From assembly GCA_900544075.1 (NCBI GenBank), contig UQTJ01000016.1:6992-70991 (forward strand): a stretch of 64,000 bases of DNA, read 5' to 3'. This DNA comes from an uncultured Bacteroides sp. Its GTDB lineage: Bacteria > Bacteroidota > Bacteroidia > Bacteroidales > Bacteroidaceae. Both the position numbers and the translations under genes were made by a program. The notes beneath the pieces were generated by a model that was not told the origin of the DNA, made no database searches, and saw only the letters and a list, made by a program, of their open reading frames with translations. This document shows positions 36,507 through 45,709 of this stretch, piece after piece (position 1 is the first letter of the stretch; each line of letters begins with the position of its first letter).

Positions 36507-38513
36507 ATGATAAAGAAAACACTCACACTAATTATCACATGCATTTTCGGCATTTCATCTTTCGCCGGAAACAATGTACCAAAAGTTATCCCCGCTCTGC
36601 AAAGCTGGAAAGGACAGAGCGGAAAGTTTGTGCCTGAGAAGACCGGAACTATCGTAATAAGCAAGAAGGATTCCAGTCTGCTCATGCAAACGGCTGCAAT
36701 CTTAGCCGACGACATGAAAGAAATGTTCGGATACGAATACACTGTATCCATAACCGGAAAAGCTAAGAAAGGTGATATTTCTTTATCATTGAACAATAAA
36801 AAAGACCGTTTGGGCAGTGAAGGTTATGAATGTTCAATAGGTACGAAAATAGAAATAGAGGCTGAAACCACTAAAGGTGTTTTTTGGGGTACAAGGACTC
36901 TGCTGCAGATGATATATAACCAGCCCAACGGTCTTCAAAAGGGAAAAGCTACGGACTTTCCGAAATACCCCAATCGTGGATTTATGATAGACGTGGCAAG
37001 AAAGTTCTTTACTTTGGATTTCCTGAAAGACTATGTGAAGATTCTTTCGTTCTACAAAATCAACGAACTGCAGATTCACCTGAACGACAACGGGTTCGTG
37101 GAGTTCTCTGACAATGACTGGAACAAGACTTACTCTGCCTTCCGTCTGGAGAGCGACAGATTTCCTGGACTGACTGCAAAAGACGGCTCGTACACTAAAG
37201 AGGAGTTCCGCAACCTGCAGATTATGGCTCAGCAGTACGGAATAAACATCATTCCGGAAATAGACGTTCCGGCACATGCTTTGGCTTTCACTCACTATAA
37301 TCCGCAACTCGCTGCCGACAACAAGGAATACGGTGCAGACCATCTGGACCTCTACAAGAAGGAGGTTTACGACTTTGCCGACTCTCTGTTCGACGAATAT
37401 CTGAGCGGAGATAATCCGGTTTTCATAGGCCCTGAGGTACATATCGGTACAGACGAGTATAACCTGAAAGAAGCAGAACAGTTCCGCCGTTTTACAAACC
37501 ATTATATCAGTCTGATAAAGAAATACGGCAAGACTCCGCGTCTTTGGGGTAGCCTTAACAAGATGAAAGGAGAGACAGAGGTTAATCTTGACGGATGCGT
37601 TGTCAGCGCATGGAACGCAAACTGGATGGATGTTAAAACATCGCTCGTTACAGGGGCAAAGGTGGTGAACCTGTGCGACTGGTTCCTATACATAGTGCCT
37701 CACGTGAACTATTACCACGATTTCCTGGAATATGAATGGTTGTACAACAACTGGAAACCGGAAATGATGAGAAAGGGAGAAACTGTAGAAACCGGAAATC
37801 CAAACTTCCTCGGTGCTATGCTTGCCGTATGGAACGACCGTGTAGGCAACGGAGTGAGCCAACAGGATGTACACGTACGCTGCTTCCCTGCAATACAACT
37901 ATTGTCTGACAAACTTTGGAAAGGCGAAAACCAGGAGGCTGTACCTTTCAAGGATTTCGAAGCTCTATGCAGCACTACTCCGGAAGCTCCGGGAGTAAAT
38001 CTGAAGGCAAAGGTTGAGAAGTCGGGCAAACTTATAGAGGATGGGAAGATACTATCGCTGAACGGTAGCGAAACAGTAACAAACAGTGTCAAGGAAATAG
38101 GCTATCCGTATGCAGTGGAATTTGAACTCCGCACAGACAGCGTTCCTGGCATAGACGCCATCCTGTTCAAAGGCCCTAACTCGGAGTTTATAGCCAACTG
38201 GCACAACACAGGCAAGTTCGCTTTCCGCCGCGACGGATATGAATTCGTGTTCCACGACTACCGTATGCCTGCCGGAGAATGGACTAAGATACGCATAGAG
38301 GGCGATGTGAAAGGCACTACCCTGTTCGTGAACGGAAAAAAAGCGGAAAGACTTGAAGGCCGCACACGCGAAGTCTATAACTTCAGACATAACAGGAAAG
38401 ACAAGTTCTGGTATCTTGAAACACTGATTTTCCCACTCGAAACTATTGGCGACAAGTACATGGGATTCAAGGGCGAGATAAAGAATATTTCATACGGACA
38501 CATCGAATATTAA
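36507..38513 (+). CDS. GH20 beta-N-acetylhexosaminidase with C-terminal lectin-like domain
   Basis: The 668-residue exported enzyme has a signal peptide (LTLIITCIFGISSFA), a GH20b N-terminal domain, and a catalytic barrel with GFMIDVARKFFTLDFLK. QIHLNDNGF, IIPEIDVPAHALAF and IGPEVHIGTDEYN follow, where Asp316-Glu317 is the catalytic pair for substrate-assisted hydrolysis. About 170 C-terminal residues look like a concanavalin-type fold. It would release terminal GlcNAc or GalNAc from host glycans in the periplasm. It starts a plus-strand series GH20, GH2, GH16, sulfatase, though a palindromic element separates it from GH2. Confidence 0.9.
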   Translation: MIKKTLTLIITCIFGISSFAGNNVPKVIPALQSWKGQSGKFVPEKTGTIVISKKDSSLLMQTAAILADDMKEMFGYEYTVSITGKAKKGDISLSLNNKKDRLGSEGYECSIGTKIEIEAETTKGVFWGTRTLLQMIYNQPNGLQKGKATDFPKYPNRGFMIDVARKFFTLDFLKDYVKILSFYKINELQIHLNDNGFVEFSDNDWNKTYSAFRLESDRFPGLTAKDGSYTKEEFRNLQIMAQQYGINIIPEIDVPAHALAFTHYNPQLAADNKEYGADHLDLYKKEVYDFADSLFDEYLSGDNPVFIGPEVHIGTDEYNLKEAEQFRRFTNHYISLIKKYGKTPRLWGSLNKMKGETEVNLDGCVVSAWNANWMDVKTSLVTGAKVVNLCDWFLYIVPHVNYYHDFLEYEWLYNNWKPEMMRKGETVETGNPNFLGAMLAVWNDRVGNGVSQQDVHVRCFPAIQLLSDKLWKGENQEAVPFKDFEALCSTTPEAPGVNLKAKVEKSGKLIEDGKILSLNGSETVTNSVKEIGYPYAVEFELRTDSVPGIDAILFKGPNSEFIANWHNTGKFAFRRDGYEFVFHDYRMPAGEWTKIRIEGDVKGTTLFVNGKKAERLEGRTREVYNFRHNRKDKFWYLETLIFPLETIGDKYMGFKGEIKNISYGHIEY

Positions 38514-38562
38514 GTTTACATTTGCAGTAATCTTTAAAGCAACGAAAATAAACTTTTATAAA

Positions 38563-38672
38563 AATTCTTCGACACAGAAACCGTAACACGTACGTGTAAC
38601 GGGTGGAACACGAACGTGTAACGCGCGTAACACGAATGTGACGCGGGCGTAACACGAACGTGTTACGGTTTC
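38563..38672. repeat. Interspersed palindromic element, copy 2
   Basis: It matches copy 1 at 17351-17460 in about 100 of 110 positions with no indel, beginning AATTCTTCGACAC and ending GTGTTACGGTTTC. The left outer unit CCGTAACACGTACGTGTAAC is close to a perfect palindrome. It lies between GH20 and GH2, just after a stop codon. Confidence 0.85.
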
Positions 38673-38734
38673 TTTTCCTGTTCGTTTTCAGGAAAGAGAT
38701 TAATCAAATAACCATAAATAACAAATCATCAACC

Positions 38735-41398
38735 ATGAAAAAGCTACTCCTGACATTACTCATCATTCTTTCCGCAGGAATAACTTTTGCCTATGAGCCG
38801 GAATTCTCTACTGCCGGCTTTTTCCGTCTTGACGGCACAGGGCGCGAAGTGTTCTCGATGAACCCGGCATGGCGATTCCACAAAGGGAACGCTGAAGGTG
38901 CGGAAGCCAAGGATTTCGACGACAAAAACTGGCAAGTGGTTTCGCTGCCAAACGGCATAGAATATCTGCCTACAGAAGCCAGCGGATGTATAAACTATCA
39001 GGGGAAAGTGTGGTACAGAAAACACTTTACTCCGGACAGCAAACTGAAAGGTAAAAAACTGTTCCTGCATTTTGAGGCCATAATGGGGAAAAGCAGGATT
39101 TATGTAAACGGAAAACTTCTGAAAGAGCATTTCGGAGGATTCCTGCCTGTCATAGTGGATGTAACTGAAGCTCTGGAAACAGGAAAAGACAATGTGATAG
39201 CCGTATGGGCAGACAATAGCGACGACCCTATATATCCGCCCGGAAAGCCACAGGATATGCTGGACTTCTCATACCTCGGAGGTATATACCGCGACTGCTG
39301 GCTCATAGCGCATAACAATGTATTTATAACCGACCCTAACTTTGAGAACGAAACTGCAGGAGGCGGACTGTTCGTGTCATACAACAACGTATCGGAATCA
39401 TCTGCCGATGTTAGTCTGGAAACACACGTCAGGAACTCATCCGGAAAATCGTTTTCAGGATCGGTGGAATATGTCATTTTCGACAAGGACGGCAACAGTA
39501 TAGCCAAAAGTTCGAAGAAGATTTCCATCGGAAACGGAAAGGCTAAACATACATCTACTGGTATTAAGATAGAAAAGCCACACTTGTGGGGACCTGACAC
39601 ACCGTATCTGTATCAGCTGCATGTACTTGTAAAAGACAAGAACGGCAATACAGTGGACGGTTACCGCAGACGTATCGGAATAAGAAGCATAGAGTTCAAG
39701 GGCAAGGACGGGTTCTGGCTAAACGGCAAGCCTTATCCTTATCCGCTGATTGGGGCGAACAGGCATCAGGACTTTGCTGTAGTAGGAAATGCTGTACCTA
39801 ACAGCATTCACTGGAGGGATACCAAGAAGCTGAGAGATACGGGCATGAGAGTGATAAGAAATGCACATTATCCTCAGGACCCTTCATTTATGGATGCTTG
39901 CGATGAATTAGGATTGTTCGTTATAGTAAATACTCCGGGATGGCAGTTCTGGAACGATGCACCGGTATTCGCACAGAGGGTTTACAGCGATATACGCAAT
40001 ATGGTAAGGCGCGACAGGAATCATCCGTCGGTATGGATGTGGGAACCTATACTGAACGAAACATGGTATCCTGAGGACTTCGCAAAGAACGTGGTAGACA
40101 TTCTCCACGAGGAGTATCCTTATCCTTACTGCTATGCAGGATGCGATGTTACGGCAAGAGGAAGCGAGTTCTTCCCTATCCACTTTACCCATCCTCTCAA
40201 CGGCGGAGGCGGAGCATTCAATACGGACAAGATGAATCCTGAGATTTCCTACTTCACACGCGAATGGGGAGATAATGTTGATGACTGGAGTTCGCACAAC
40301 TCTCCGAGCCGGGTTAATCGTGCATGGGGAGAGGTTCCTATGCTTGTTCAGGCTCAGGGATATGCCAAACCGGAATACAAGCACACCTGCTATGACATTC
40401 TGTACAAATGCGACAGACAGCATATGGGAGGTTGCCTGTGGCATTCGTTCGACCATCAGAGAGGATATCATCCGGACCCTTTCTACGGAGGTATAATGGA
40501 TGTGTTCCGTCAGCCGAAACTGTCATACTATATGTTCTGCGCACAGCGTCCTGCCGAAAAGAACGATATGCTGATTTCCGAGACGGGGCCTATGGTGTAC
40601 ATAGCAAATGCCATGACTCCTTTCTCTCCTAAGGACATTACCGTTTACAGCAACTGCGACGAGGTAAGACTCACATACTGCAAGGATGGAAAGGTATTCA
40701 CTTATAAAAAGGATAAGGAAGCTAAGGGTATGCCGTCGCCAATCATTACCTTTGAAAATGTTTGGAACGTGATGCTGGACAAAAAGCTTGCCAGAGAGAG
40801 AAGACACGCGGATTCTTACCTCCTTGCTGAAGGACTAATAGACGGAAAAGTAGTAGCCACTCATAAAGTTACGCCTACAAGAAGACCGGAACAGGTCAGA
40901 CTGAGACTTGACAACGAAGGTATGCAGCTGCATGCCGACGGCTCGGATAAGGTTACTGTAATAGCAGAAATTACCGACAAGAACGGAAACGTGAAAAGGC
41001 TGAACAATTATTATGTGAGGTTCTTCATTGAAGGTGAAGGCAGCATAGTGGGCGGTGCTGATATAATGGCTAATCCGGTTCCTGTGAAATGGGGAAGCGC
41101 GCCTGTGCTGATACAATCGACAACAAAACCGGGTAAGATTGTAATTACAGCAAGCGTATTGTTCGAAGGTTCACAGATGCCGGTAAGCGGAAAACTGGAG
41201 CTTAACTCTATTGCTCCGGAATATCCTCTGATATTCAGTCAGGATGAAGAAAATGCTGAAGTAAAAACCGTAAAGACTGTAACTACAGGCAAAAGCGATG
41301 CGGAAATAGAGCTTGAAAAGCTTCGCCGTGAACTGAACCAGTTGAAACTGAAAGAGGTCGAACAGCAACAAACTGACTTTGGAGAAAAAAGAAACTGA
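38735..41398 (+). CDS. GH2-family exo-glycosidase (beta-galactosidase-like)
   Basis: About 887 residues with signal peptide MKKLLLTLLIILSAGITFA. A GH2 sugar-binding domain (MNPAWRFHKGN, then KLFLHFEAIMGKSRIYVNGK), an immunoglobulin-like domain and a TIM barrel follow. In the barrel, GANRHQDFAVVGNAVP, VIRNAHYPQDPSFMDACDELG and MWEPILNETWYPEDF place the acid/base in NET, and a later FTREWGDN is a likely nucleophile region. The tail is rich in coiled-coil residues (EIELEKLRRELNQLKLKE). I chose the ATG at 38735 because the signal peptide begins there; the earlier in-frame ATG lies within the palindromic element. Substrate is probably a beta-galactoside, but glucuronide or mannoside activity is not excluded. 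Confidence 0.83.
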   Translation: MKKLLLTLLIILSAGITFAYEPEFSTAGFFRLDGTGREVFSMNPAWRFHKGNAEGAEAKDFDDKNWQVVSLPNGIEYLPTEASGCINYQGKVWYRKHFTPDSKLKGKKLFLHFEAIMGKSRIYVNGKLLKEHFGGFLPVIVDVTEALETGKDNVIAVWADNSDDPIYPPGKPQDMLDFSYLGGIYRDCWLIAHNNVFITDPNFENETAGGGLFVSYNNVSESSADVSLETHVRNSSGKSFSGSVEYVIFDKDGNSIAKSSKKISIGNGKAKHTSTGIKIEKPHLWGPDTPYLYQLHVLVKDKNGNTVDGYRRRIGIRSIEFKGKDGFWLNGKPYPYPLIGANRHQDFAVVGNAVPNSIHWRDTKKLRDTGMRVIRNAHYPQDPSFMDACDELGLFVIVNTPGWQFWNDAPVFAQRVYSDIRNMVRRDRNHPSVWMWEPILNETWYPEDFAKNVVDILHEEYPYPYCYAGCDVTARGSEFFPIHFTHPLNGGGGAFNTDKMNPEISYFTREWGDNVDDWSSHNSPSRVNRAWGEVPMLVQAQGYAKPEYKHTCYDILYKCDRQHMGGCLWHSFDHQRGYHPDPFYGGIMDVFRQPKLSYYMFCAQRPAEKNDMLISETGPMVYIANAMTPFSPKDITVYSNCDEVRLTYCKDGKVFTYKKDKEAKGMPSPIITFENVWNVMLDKKLARERRHADSYLLAEGLIDGKVVATHKVTPTRRPEQVRLRLDNEGMQLHADGSDKVTVIAEITDKNGNVKRLNNYYVRFFIEGEGSIVGGADIMANPVPVKWGSAPVLIQSTTKPGKIVITASVLFEGSQMPVSGKLELNSIAPEYPLIFSQDEENAEVKTVKTVTTGKSDAEIELEKLRRELNQLKLKEVEQQQTDFGEKRN

Positions 41399-41399
41399 T

Positions 41400-42191
41400 A
41401 TGCACATGAAGAACGTATTACTGATTATATTTACCTTTGTTCTTTCCATTCCCATGGTTTCTGCCATGGGAGGAAAGGATGAGTATAAACTTGTATGGAA
41501 AGAAAATTTCAGAGGCAAAAGCATAGACGATAGCAGATGGTCCAAAATTCCGAGAGGAAAACCGGACTGGAAAAGGTATATGTCCGATCATGAGTCGCTC
41601 TATGAGCTAAAGGGCGGAAAGCTGATTCTTCACGGGGTGGAGAACAAGGGAACGGCTCCCGAAGACACGGCAAGGTTTCTGACCGGAGGTATATTCACTA
41701 AAGGCAAGTTCGCCATAAGATATGGCAAAGTGGAAGTGAGAGCCAAACTGGAAGCCGCACAGGGGGTATGGCCTGCCATATGGATGCTGCCGGAAAAAGG
41801 CAGTTGGCCGGACGCGGGAGAGATTGACATCATGGAAAGGCTTAACCACGATGATTTTGTGTATCAGACAGTCCATACGCACTACACGCATACCTTGAAC
41901 GAGAAGAAGAACCCACCGCATACGGCAAAGGCGAAAATCAATCCCGACGGATATAATGTATATGGTGTGGAGATTTTGCCGGACAAGATAGTATTCTCGG
42001 TGAACGGGAAAGTCACTCATATATATCCGAAGATTGATACCGACAAGGAAGGACAATTCCCTTTCGGAACACCCTACTACATTCTGATAGACATGCAGAT
42101 AGAGGGTGCATGGGTAGGCAAGGCAAATATAGAGGAACTGCCCGTGAAGATGATGATAGACTGGGTAAAGGTTTATGAAAGAAAAAATTAA
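41400..42191 (+). CDS. GH16 endo-glycanase
   Basis: About 263 residues with a signal peptide (VLLIIFTFVLSIPMVSA). The GH16 catalytic motif is GEIDIMERLN, matching ExDxxE; GVWPAIWMLPEKGSWPDAG precedes it and MMIDWVKVYERKN ends the beta-jelly-roll. Family members include endo-beta-galactosidases that cut poly-N-acetyllactosamine in mucin O-glycans or keratan sulfate, as well as enzymes on laminarin, agar or porphyran. With GH20, GH2 and a sulfatase alongside, host mucin or keratan sulfate is favoured. The start codon follows the GH2 stop by one base, so the genes are coupled. Confidence 0.88.
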   Translation: MHMKNVLLIIFTFVLSIPMVSAMGGKDEYKLVWKENFRGKSIDDSRWSKIPRGKPDWKRYMSDHESLYELKGGKLILHGVENKGTAPEDTARFLTGGIFTKGKFAIRYGKVEVRAKLEAAQGVWPAIWMLPEKGSWPDAGEIDIMERLNHDDFVYQTVHTHYTHTLNEKKNPPHTAKAKINPDGYNVYGVEILPDKIVFSVNGKVTHIYPKIDTDKEGQFPFGTPYYILIDMQIEGAWVGKANIEELPVKMMIDWVKVYERKN

Positions 42192-42197
42192 GAGATT

Positions 42198-43766
42198 ATG
42201 AACAGACTGTTACTTCTACCATTGGCGGTTTGTGCCGCACAGGCTTCGTACTTACATGGAAAGAACAAACCTAATATCGTACTGATAATGTGCGATGATA
42301 TGGGATTCTCCGACTTGGGATGTTATGGAAGCGAAATAAATACTCCGAATATCGACCGTCTGGCCGATGAAGGCATAAGGTTCAGCAATTTCAAGAATAC
42401 CGGAAGAAGTTGTCCGAGCCGAGCTGCCCTGCTGACAGGCAGATACCAGCACGAAGCCGGCATAGGCTGGATGGCGGAGGTGGACGAACACAGGCCGGGA
42501 TACAGGGGGCAGATAGACCGGAAATATCCGACTATAGCCGAATTAATGAAAGACTGTGGCTACAGCACTTATATGAGTGGGAAATGGCATGTCACGACTT
42601 TTGGCGGATTTGACGCTCCTAACGGAAGCTACCCTGTTCAACGCGGATTTGACAGATACTACGGCTGTCTGTACGGCGGAGGAAGCTACTACAAACCGTC
42701 GCCTATATATAACAATCTTCAGAAGATTACGGAACTGCCGGACGATTATTACTATACCACAGCATTGTCTGATTCTGCAATAGCTTTTGTGGAGAGGCAC
42801 GACACGGACAAGCCTATGTTTCTGTATGTTGCACATTATGCCCCTCATCTGCCGCTTGAGGCTCCTGAGAAATATATACAAAGGTGCATGGACAGGTATA
42901 AACCGGGATATGATGTGCTGAGAAAGAAACGTTTTGAGAAGATGAAAAGTCTCGGCCTCGTGGATAAGGATATGGAACTGCCTGTTTTCGACAAGGAATT
43001 CAAGGGCAAAAGGCCTAAATGGGAGGAACTGAACGAAGCCCAAAGGCAGAAATGGACACGCGACATGGCCACTTATGCCGCTATGATAGAGATTATGGAC
43101 GAGTGTATAGGCGAACTGATGCAGGCCATAGACAAGAAGGGTATGACGGACAATACCGTGTTTATCTTCCTTAGCGACAACGGTTCCACATCTGAAGGAG
43201 GTTTCATAAAACAGCTTATGGCAGACCTCTCAAACACTCCGTACAGAAGCTACAAGCAATGGGTATTTCAGGGGGGAACAAGTTCACCGCTGATTATGAA
43301 ATTCGGTAAAGATACGGGTATAGAGCCGAAAGAGGAAATATGCTGTCAGACTTCGCATATCATAGACCTGGTGCCTACATGTCTGAAACTGGCCGGTGGA
43401 AAATACCGTAAATCGAAGGATATTACCGGTCTGGAAGGAATAAGTCTTCTTCCGGCAATAGAAAATGGAGAATGCAAGGACAGAACATTATTCTTTGAAC
43501 ACCAGAGTTCATGCGCCATTATTGATGGAAACTGGAAACTCGTCAGACAGAACAGTAACGAGCAATGGGAACTGATAGATTTAAGCAAGGACCCTTTTGA
43601 AACCAATGATATCTCGAAAATGCATCCGGAGATAGTGGAAAGACTGGAAGCCAAATGGGTGGAATGGGGAAATACGCATAAGGTGTTCCCTCTGGAAAAC
43701 AAGCCGTGGGGAGAGAGAATCAATTTCTATAAAGAGAAGAATCCTGATCAGGACGGGATAAATTAA
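42198..43766 (+). CDS. Secreted Ser-type sulfatase (arylsulfatase-like)
   Basis: The 522-residue protein has a short signal peptide (LLLLPLAVCAAQAS), the metal-binding start IVLIMCDDMGFSDLGCYG and the catalytic motif SCPSRAALLTGRY with Ser71 as formylglycine precursor. MSGKWHV and FIFLSDNGS complete the family motifs. It follows the GH16 gene by 6 bases and is the last gene of the operon. It should need the anSME for activation. In this setting a 6-O-sulfated galactose or N-acetylglucosamine ester of mucin or keratan sulfate is a plausible substrate, as inference. Confidence 0.92.
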   Translation: MNRLLLLPLAVCAAQASYLHGKNKPNIVLIMCDDMGFSDLGCYGSEINTPNIDRLADEGIRFSNFKNTGRSCPSRAALLTGRYQHEAGIGWMAEVDEHRPGYRGQIDRKYPTIAELMKDCGYSTYMSGKWHVTTFGGFDAPNGSYPVQRGFDRYYGCLYGGGSYYKPSPIYNNLQKITELPDDYYYTTALSDSAIAFVERHDTDKPMFLYVAHYAPHLPLEAPEKYIQRCMDRYKPGYDVLRKKRFEKMKSLGLVDKDMELPVFDKEFKGKRPKWEELNEAQRQKWTRDMATYAAMIEIMDECIGELMQAIDKKGMTDNTVFIFLSDNGSTSEGGFIKQLMADLSNTPYRSYKQWVFQGGTSSPLIMKFGKDTGIEPKEEICCQTSHIIDLVPTCLKLAGGKYRKSKDITGLEGISLLPAIENGECKDRTLFFEHQSSCAIIDGNWKLVRQNSNEQWELIDLSKDPFETNDISKMHPEIVERLEAKWVEWGNTHKVFPLENKPWGERINFYKEKNPDQDGIN

Positions 43767-43806
43767 TGAAGGAGGAGAATAACTAAGCTTCATACGAACT
43801 ATAAAA

Positions 43807-43858
43807 TATAGCAAAATTGTTATATTTTTATTTGGCAATTTATAACAAAAACGCTATA
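43807..43858 (+). promoter_or_regulatory. Operator-like inverted repeat at the hicAB promoter
   Basis: Arms at 43807-43824 (TATAGCAAAATTGTTATA) and 43841-43858 (TATAACAAAAACGCTATA) are inverted repeats with a few mismatches and a 16-base gap. They lie over the -33 TTTG (43831-43834) and -7 TATATTTG (43855-43862) elements, spaced 20 bp. HicB-type antitoxins repress their own promoters, so this is the probable HicB site. Confidence 0.7.
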
Positions 43859-43894
43859 TTTGCATTGTCTTAATAACAAACGGTCTTTTAAATA

Positions 43895-44080
43895 ATGAAG
43901 TACAATCAATTCTTTGCGGAATTAACCGCAGCAGGTTGTTACGTTCTTAGGCATGGAGCTAACCACGATATTTGGTATAGCCCAAAGACGGAAAACAAGT
44001 TCGCTCTGCCAAGGCACGGTAAATTAGAAGTGCCTACAGGTATGGAACGTAAGGCAAGAAAGGTTCTATTGGGGGAATAA
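43895..44080 (+). CDS. hicA: HicA-family mRNA interferase toxin
   Basis: The 61-residue toxin has a dsRNA-binding-like fold. FAELTAAGCYVLRHGANHDIW holds the conserved Gly and catalytic His (HGANHDIW), and FALPRHGKLEVPTG is the usual second block. HicA cuts mRNA and tmRNA when not bound by HicB, giving growth arrest. It is the first gene of the pair and 94 bases before hicB. Two terminator-like hairpins lie between them. Confidence 0.9.
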   Translation: MKYNQFFAELTAAGCYVLRHGANHDIWYSPKTENKFALPRHGKLEVPTGMERKARKVLLGE

Positions 44081-44095
44081 TCCCCCACCTTTTTC
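44061..44095 (+). terminator. Hairpin over the hicA stop codon
   Basis: GGGGG (44071-44075) and CCCCC (44082-44086) form the stem, extended by AGGT and ACCT, followed by TTTTTC. The hicA stop TAA is in the loop. Confidence 0.6.
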
Positions 44096-44131
44096 ATTTC
44101 ATGATTGAAAGGATGTTATTATTAAGGCAAT

Positions 44132-44160
44132 GGGTGCGGCATAGTGCCGTACCCTTTTTT
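44132..44160 (+). terminator. Terminator-like hairpin between hicA and hicB
   Basis: GGGTGCGGCA and TGCCGTACCC form a 10-bp stem (one G-U) with the loop TAG, directly followed by six T. The hicB start is 15 bases downstream. Confidence 0.75.
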
Positions 44161-44174
44161 AAAAACAAATCGGT

Positions 44175-44570
44175 ATGAAAGTTACAGTAATTATGGAAAA
44201 GGCTAAGGACGGGCATTATTCCTGCTTTGTGGAAGATGATTTGCCCGGATTCGGATTGTCGGGCTTTGGGGATACGGCAGAAGCAGCCAAAGCGGACATG
44301 ATGAAAGCATATGAGGAAATAAAAAAGATACAGGAAGAAGAATGCAAAGAAGTTCCTGAACTGGAATTTATTTACAGATATGACATGCAGTCTTTCTTCA
44401 ATTATTTCTCTTTCCTGAATGTTACAAAGGTTGCTGAACTGGCCGGCATAAACCCCTCTTTAATGCGACAATATACCTCAGGAGTAACCGATGCAGGACA
44501 AAAACAATATGACAAGATACGCACTGCAGTGGAAAAAATCTCTAAGGAACTTTCTGCTGCCACATTCTAA
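44175..44570 (+). CDS. hicB: HicB-family antitoxin with C-terminal DNA-binding domain
   Basis: The 131-residue protein has the HicB domain at the N-terminus (GHYSCFVEDDLPGFGLSGFG, then DTAEAAKADMMKAYEE) and a helix-turn-helix C-terminus (NVTKVAELAGINPSLMRQY). The first domain binds and blocks HicA; the second represses the operon. No -7 box is evident just upstream, so expression must depend on read-through of the hairpins or an unseen promoter. Confidence 0.9.
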   Translation: MKVTVIMEKAKDGHYSCFVEDDLPGFGLSGFGDTAEAAKADMMKAYEEIKKIQEEECKEVPELEFIYRYDMQSFFNYFSFLNVTKVAELAGINPSLMRQYTSGVTDAGQKQYDKIRTAVEKISKELSAATF

Positions 44571-44624
44571 AGATATTGTATCGCCGTGAGGCGTGACCGT
44601 TTAATTAAGACAAACAAACAGTAA

Positions 44625-44660
44625 AAAACGGAATGCACCACAGCGGATGCATTCCGTTTT
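44625..44660. terminator. Bidirectional terminator between hicB and korB
   Basis: AAAACGGAATGCA and TGCATTCCGTTTT form a 13-bp stem with A-rich and T-rich flanks. Confidence 0.88.
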
Positions 44661-44698
44661 CGTTCATACCGGAGATATTCTCCGGCTGATTCTGATTA

Positions 44699-45706
44699 TT
44701 AAATTTCCCAAGTATCGTTAGTATCGAGAAGTTCGGCAAAATTGTGATATTTCTTCTTTTCTGACACTTCCTTTATCTGGTCTTCTACGGCCTGTTCGTA
44801 TGTAGGAGCCTCAACATCGCGGATTACTCCGAGAGCAATAGGGAAGTCAGGACCTTCCATAAGGGCAAGTTTCAGCTGCAGGGTATTGTCCATGCAGTGT
44901 GCATCGTGAACAAGGATATCTTTTTCGGTGATACCGTTCTCACCAAGTTTCACGACCTTCAGGCCAAAGCCTTCCTGCATAAGTCCGAACTCTTTGTTAG
45001 GACCGAACAGCATAGGTTTGCCATGCTCCAGATAGATGGCGTTGCGCTCACGGTCTTCTTTCTTGGCTATAGAGTTGTGAGTTCCGTCGTTGAAGATTAC
45101 ACAGTTTTGCAATACCTCTACTACAGACGTTCCTTTATGCTTTTCGGCCGCTTTAAGCACTTCTACAGACGGATTGCCGTCTACTGCAGCACAACGTGCA
45201 AAGAAGCGTCCACGGGCCCCGAAACAAAGTTCTGCCGGACGGAACGGATCTTCCACTGTTCCGTATGGCGATGACTTGCTGACAAATCCTCTTTCCGATG
45301 TAGGCGAGTACTGTCCTTTAGTCAATCCGTAGATACGGTTGTTCAGAAGTATGATGTTGATATCCACATTACGGCGGATGGCATGGATGAAGTGGTTACC
45401 ACCGATGGCAAGACCGTCGCCATCACCTGAGATTTGCCATACTGTCAGCTGAGGGTTGGCAACCTTTACACCTGTTGCTATTGCTGCTGCACGTCCGTGA
45501 ATGGTGTGCATACCGTATGTGTTCATATAATAAGGCAGACGTGACGAACATCCGATACCTGATATTACGGCTATGTCCTTAGGAGCAGTTCCAATTTCTG
45601 CCAACGCTTTATGGAATGAATTCAAGAAAGCATGGTCGCCACATCCCGGACACCAGCGAGGCTGTCCTGCTTTATAATCGGCTGCTGTATATTTTGTTTC
45701 GCTCAT
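44699..45706 (-). CDS. korB: 2-oxoglutarate:ferredoxin oxidoreductase beta subunit
   Basis: The 335-residue subunit carries the thiamine diphosphate site: WCPGCGDHAFLN near residue 18, GIGCSSRLPYY, GDGDGLAIGGNH and NNRIYGLTKGQ. It pairs with the alpha subunit to convert 2-oxoglutarate and CoA to succinyl-CoA, reducing ferredoxin in anaerobes. It starts 3 bases after the alpha gene. No separate gamma or delta ferredoxin subunit is present, so the enzyme is the two-subunit form in which the gamma domain is fused in alpha. Other 2-oxoacids are possible substrates. Confidence 0.93.
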   Translation of the reverse strand: MSETKYTAADYKAGQPRWCPGCGDHAFLNSFHKALAEIGTAPKDIAVISGIGCSSRLPYYMNTYGMHTIHGRAAAIATGVKVANPQLTVWQISGDGDGLAIGGNHFIHAIRRNVDINIILLNNRIYGLTKGQYSPTSERGFVSKSSPYGTVEDPFRPAELCFGARGRFFARCAAVDGNPSVEVLKAAEKHKGTSVVEVLQNCVIFNDGTHNSIAKKEDRERNAIYLEHGKPMLFGPNKEFGLMQEGFGLKVVKLGENGITEKDILVHDAHCMDNTLQLKLALMEGPDFPIALGVIRDVEAPTYEQAVEDQIKEVSEKKKYHNFAELLDTNDTWEI

Positions 45707-45709
45707 AGA

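Noticed and set aside
38660..38734. Upstream in-frame ATG for the GH2 gene.
   Set aside because: It lies within the palindromic element and would place about 25 residues before a normal signal peptide.
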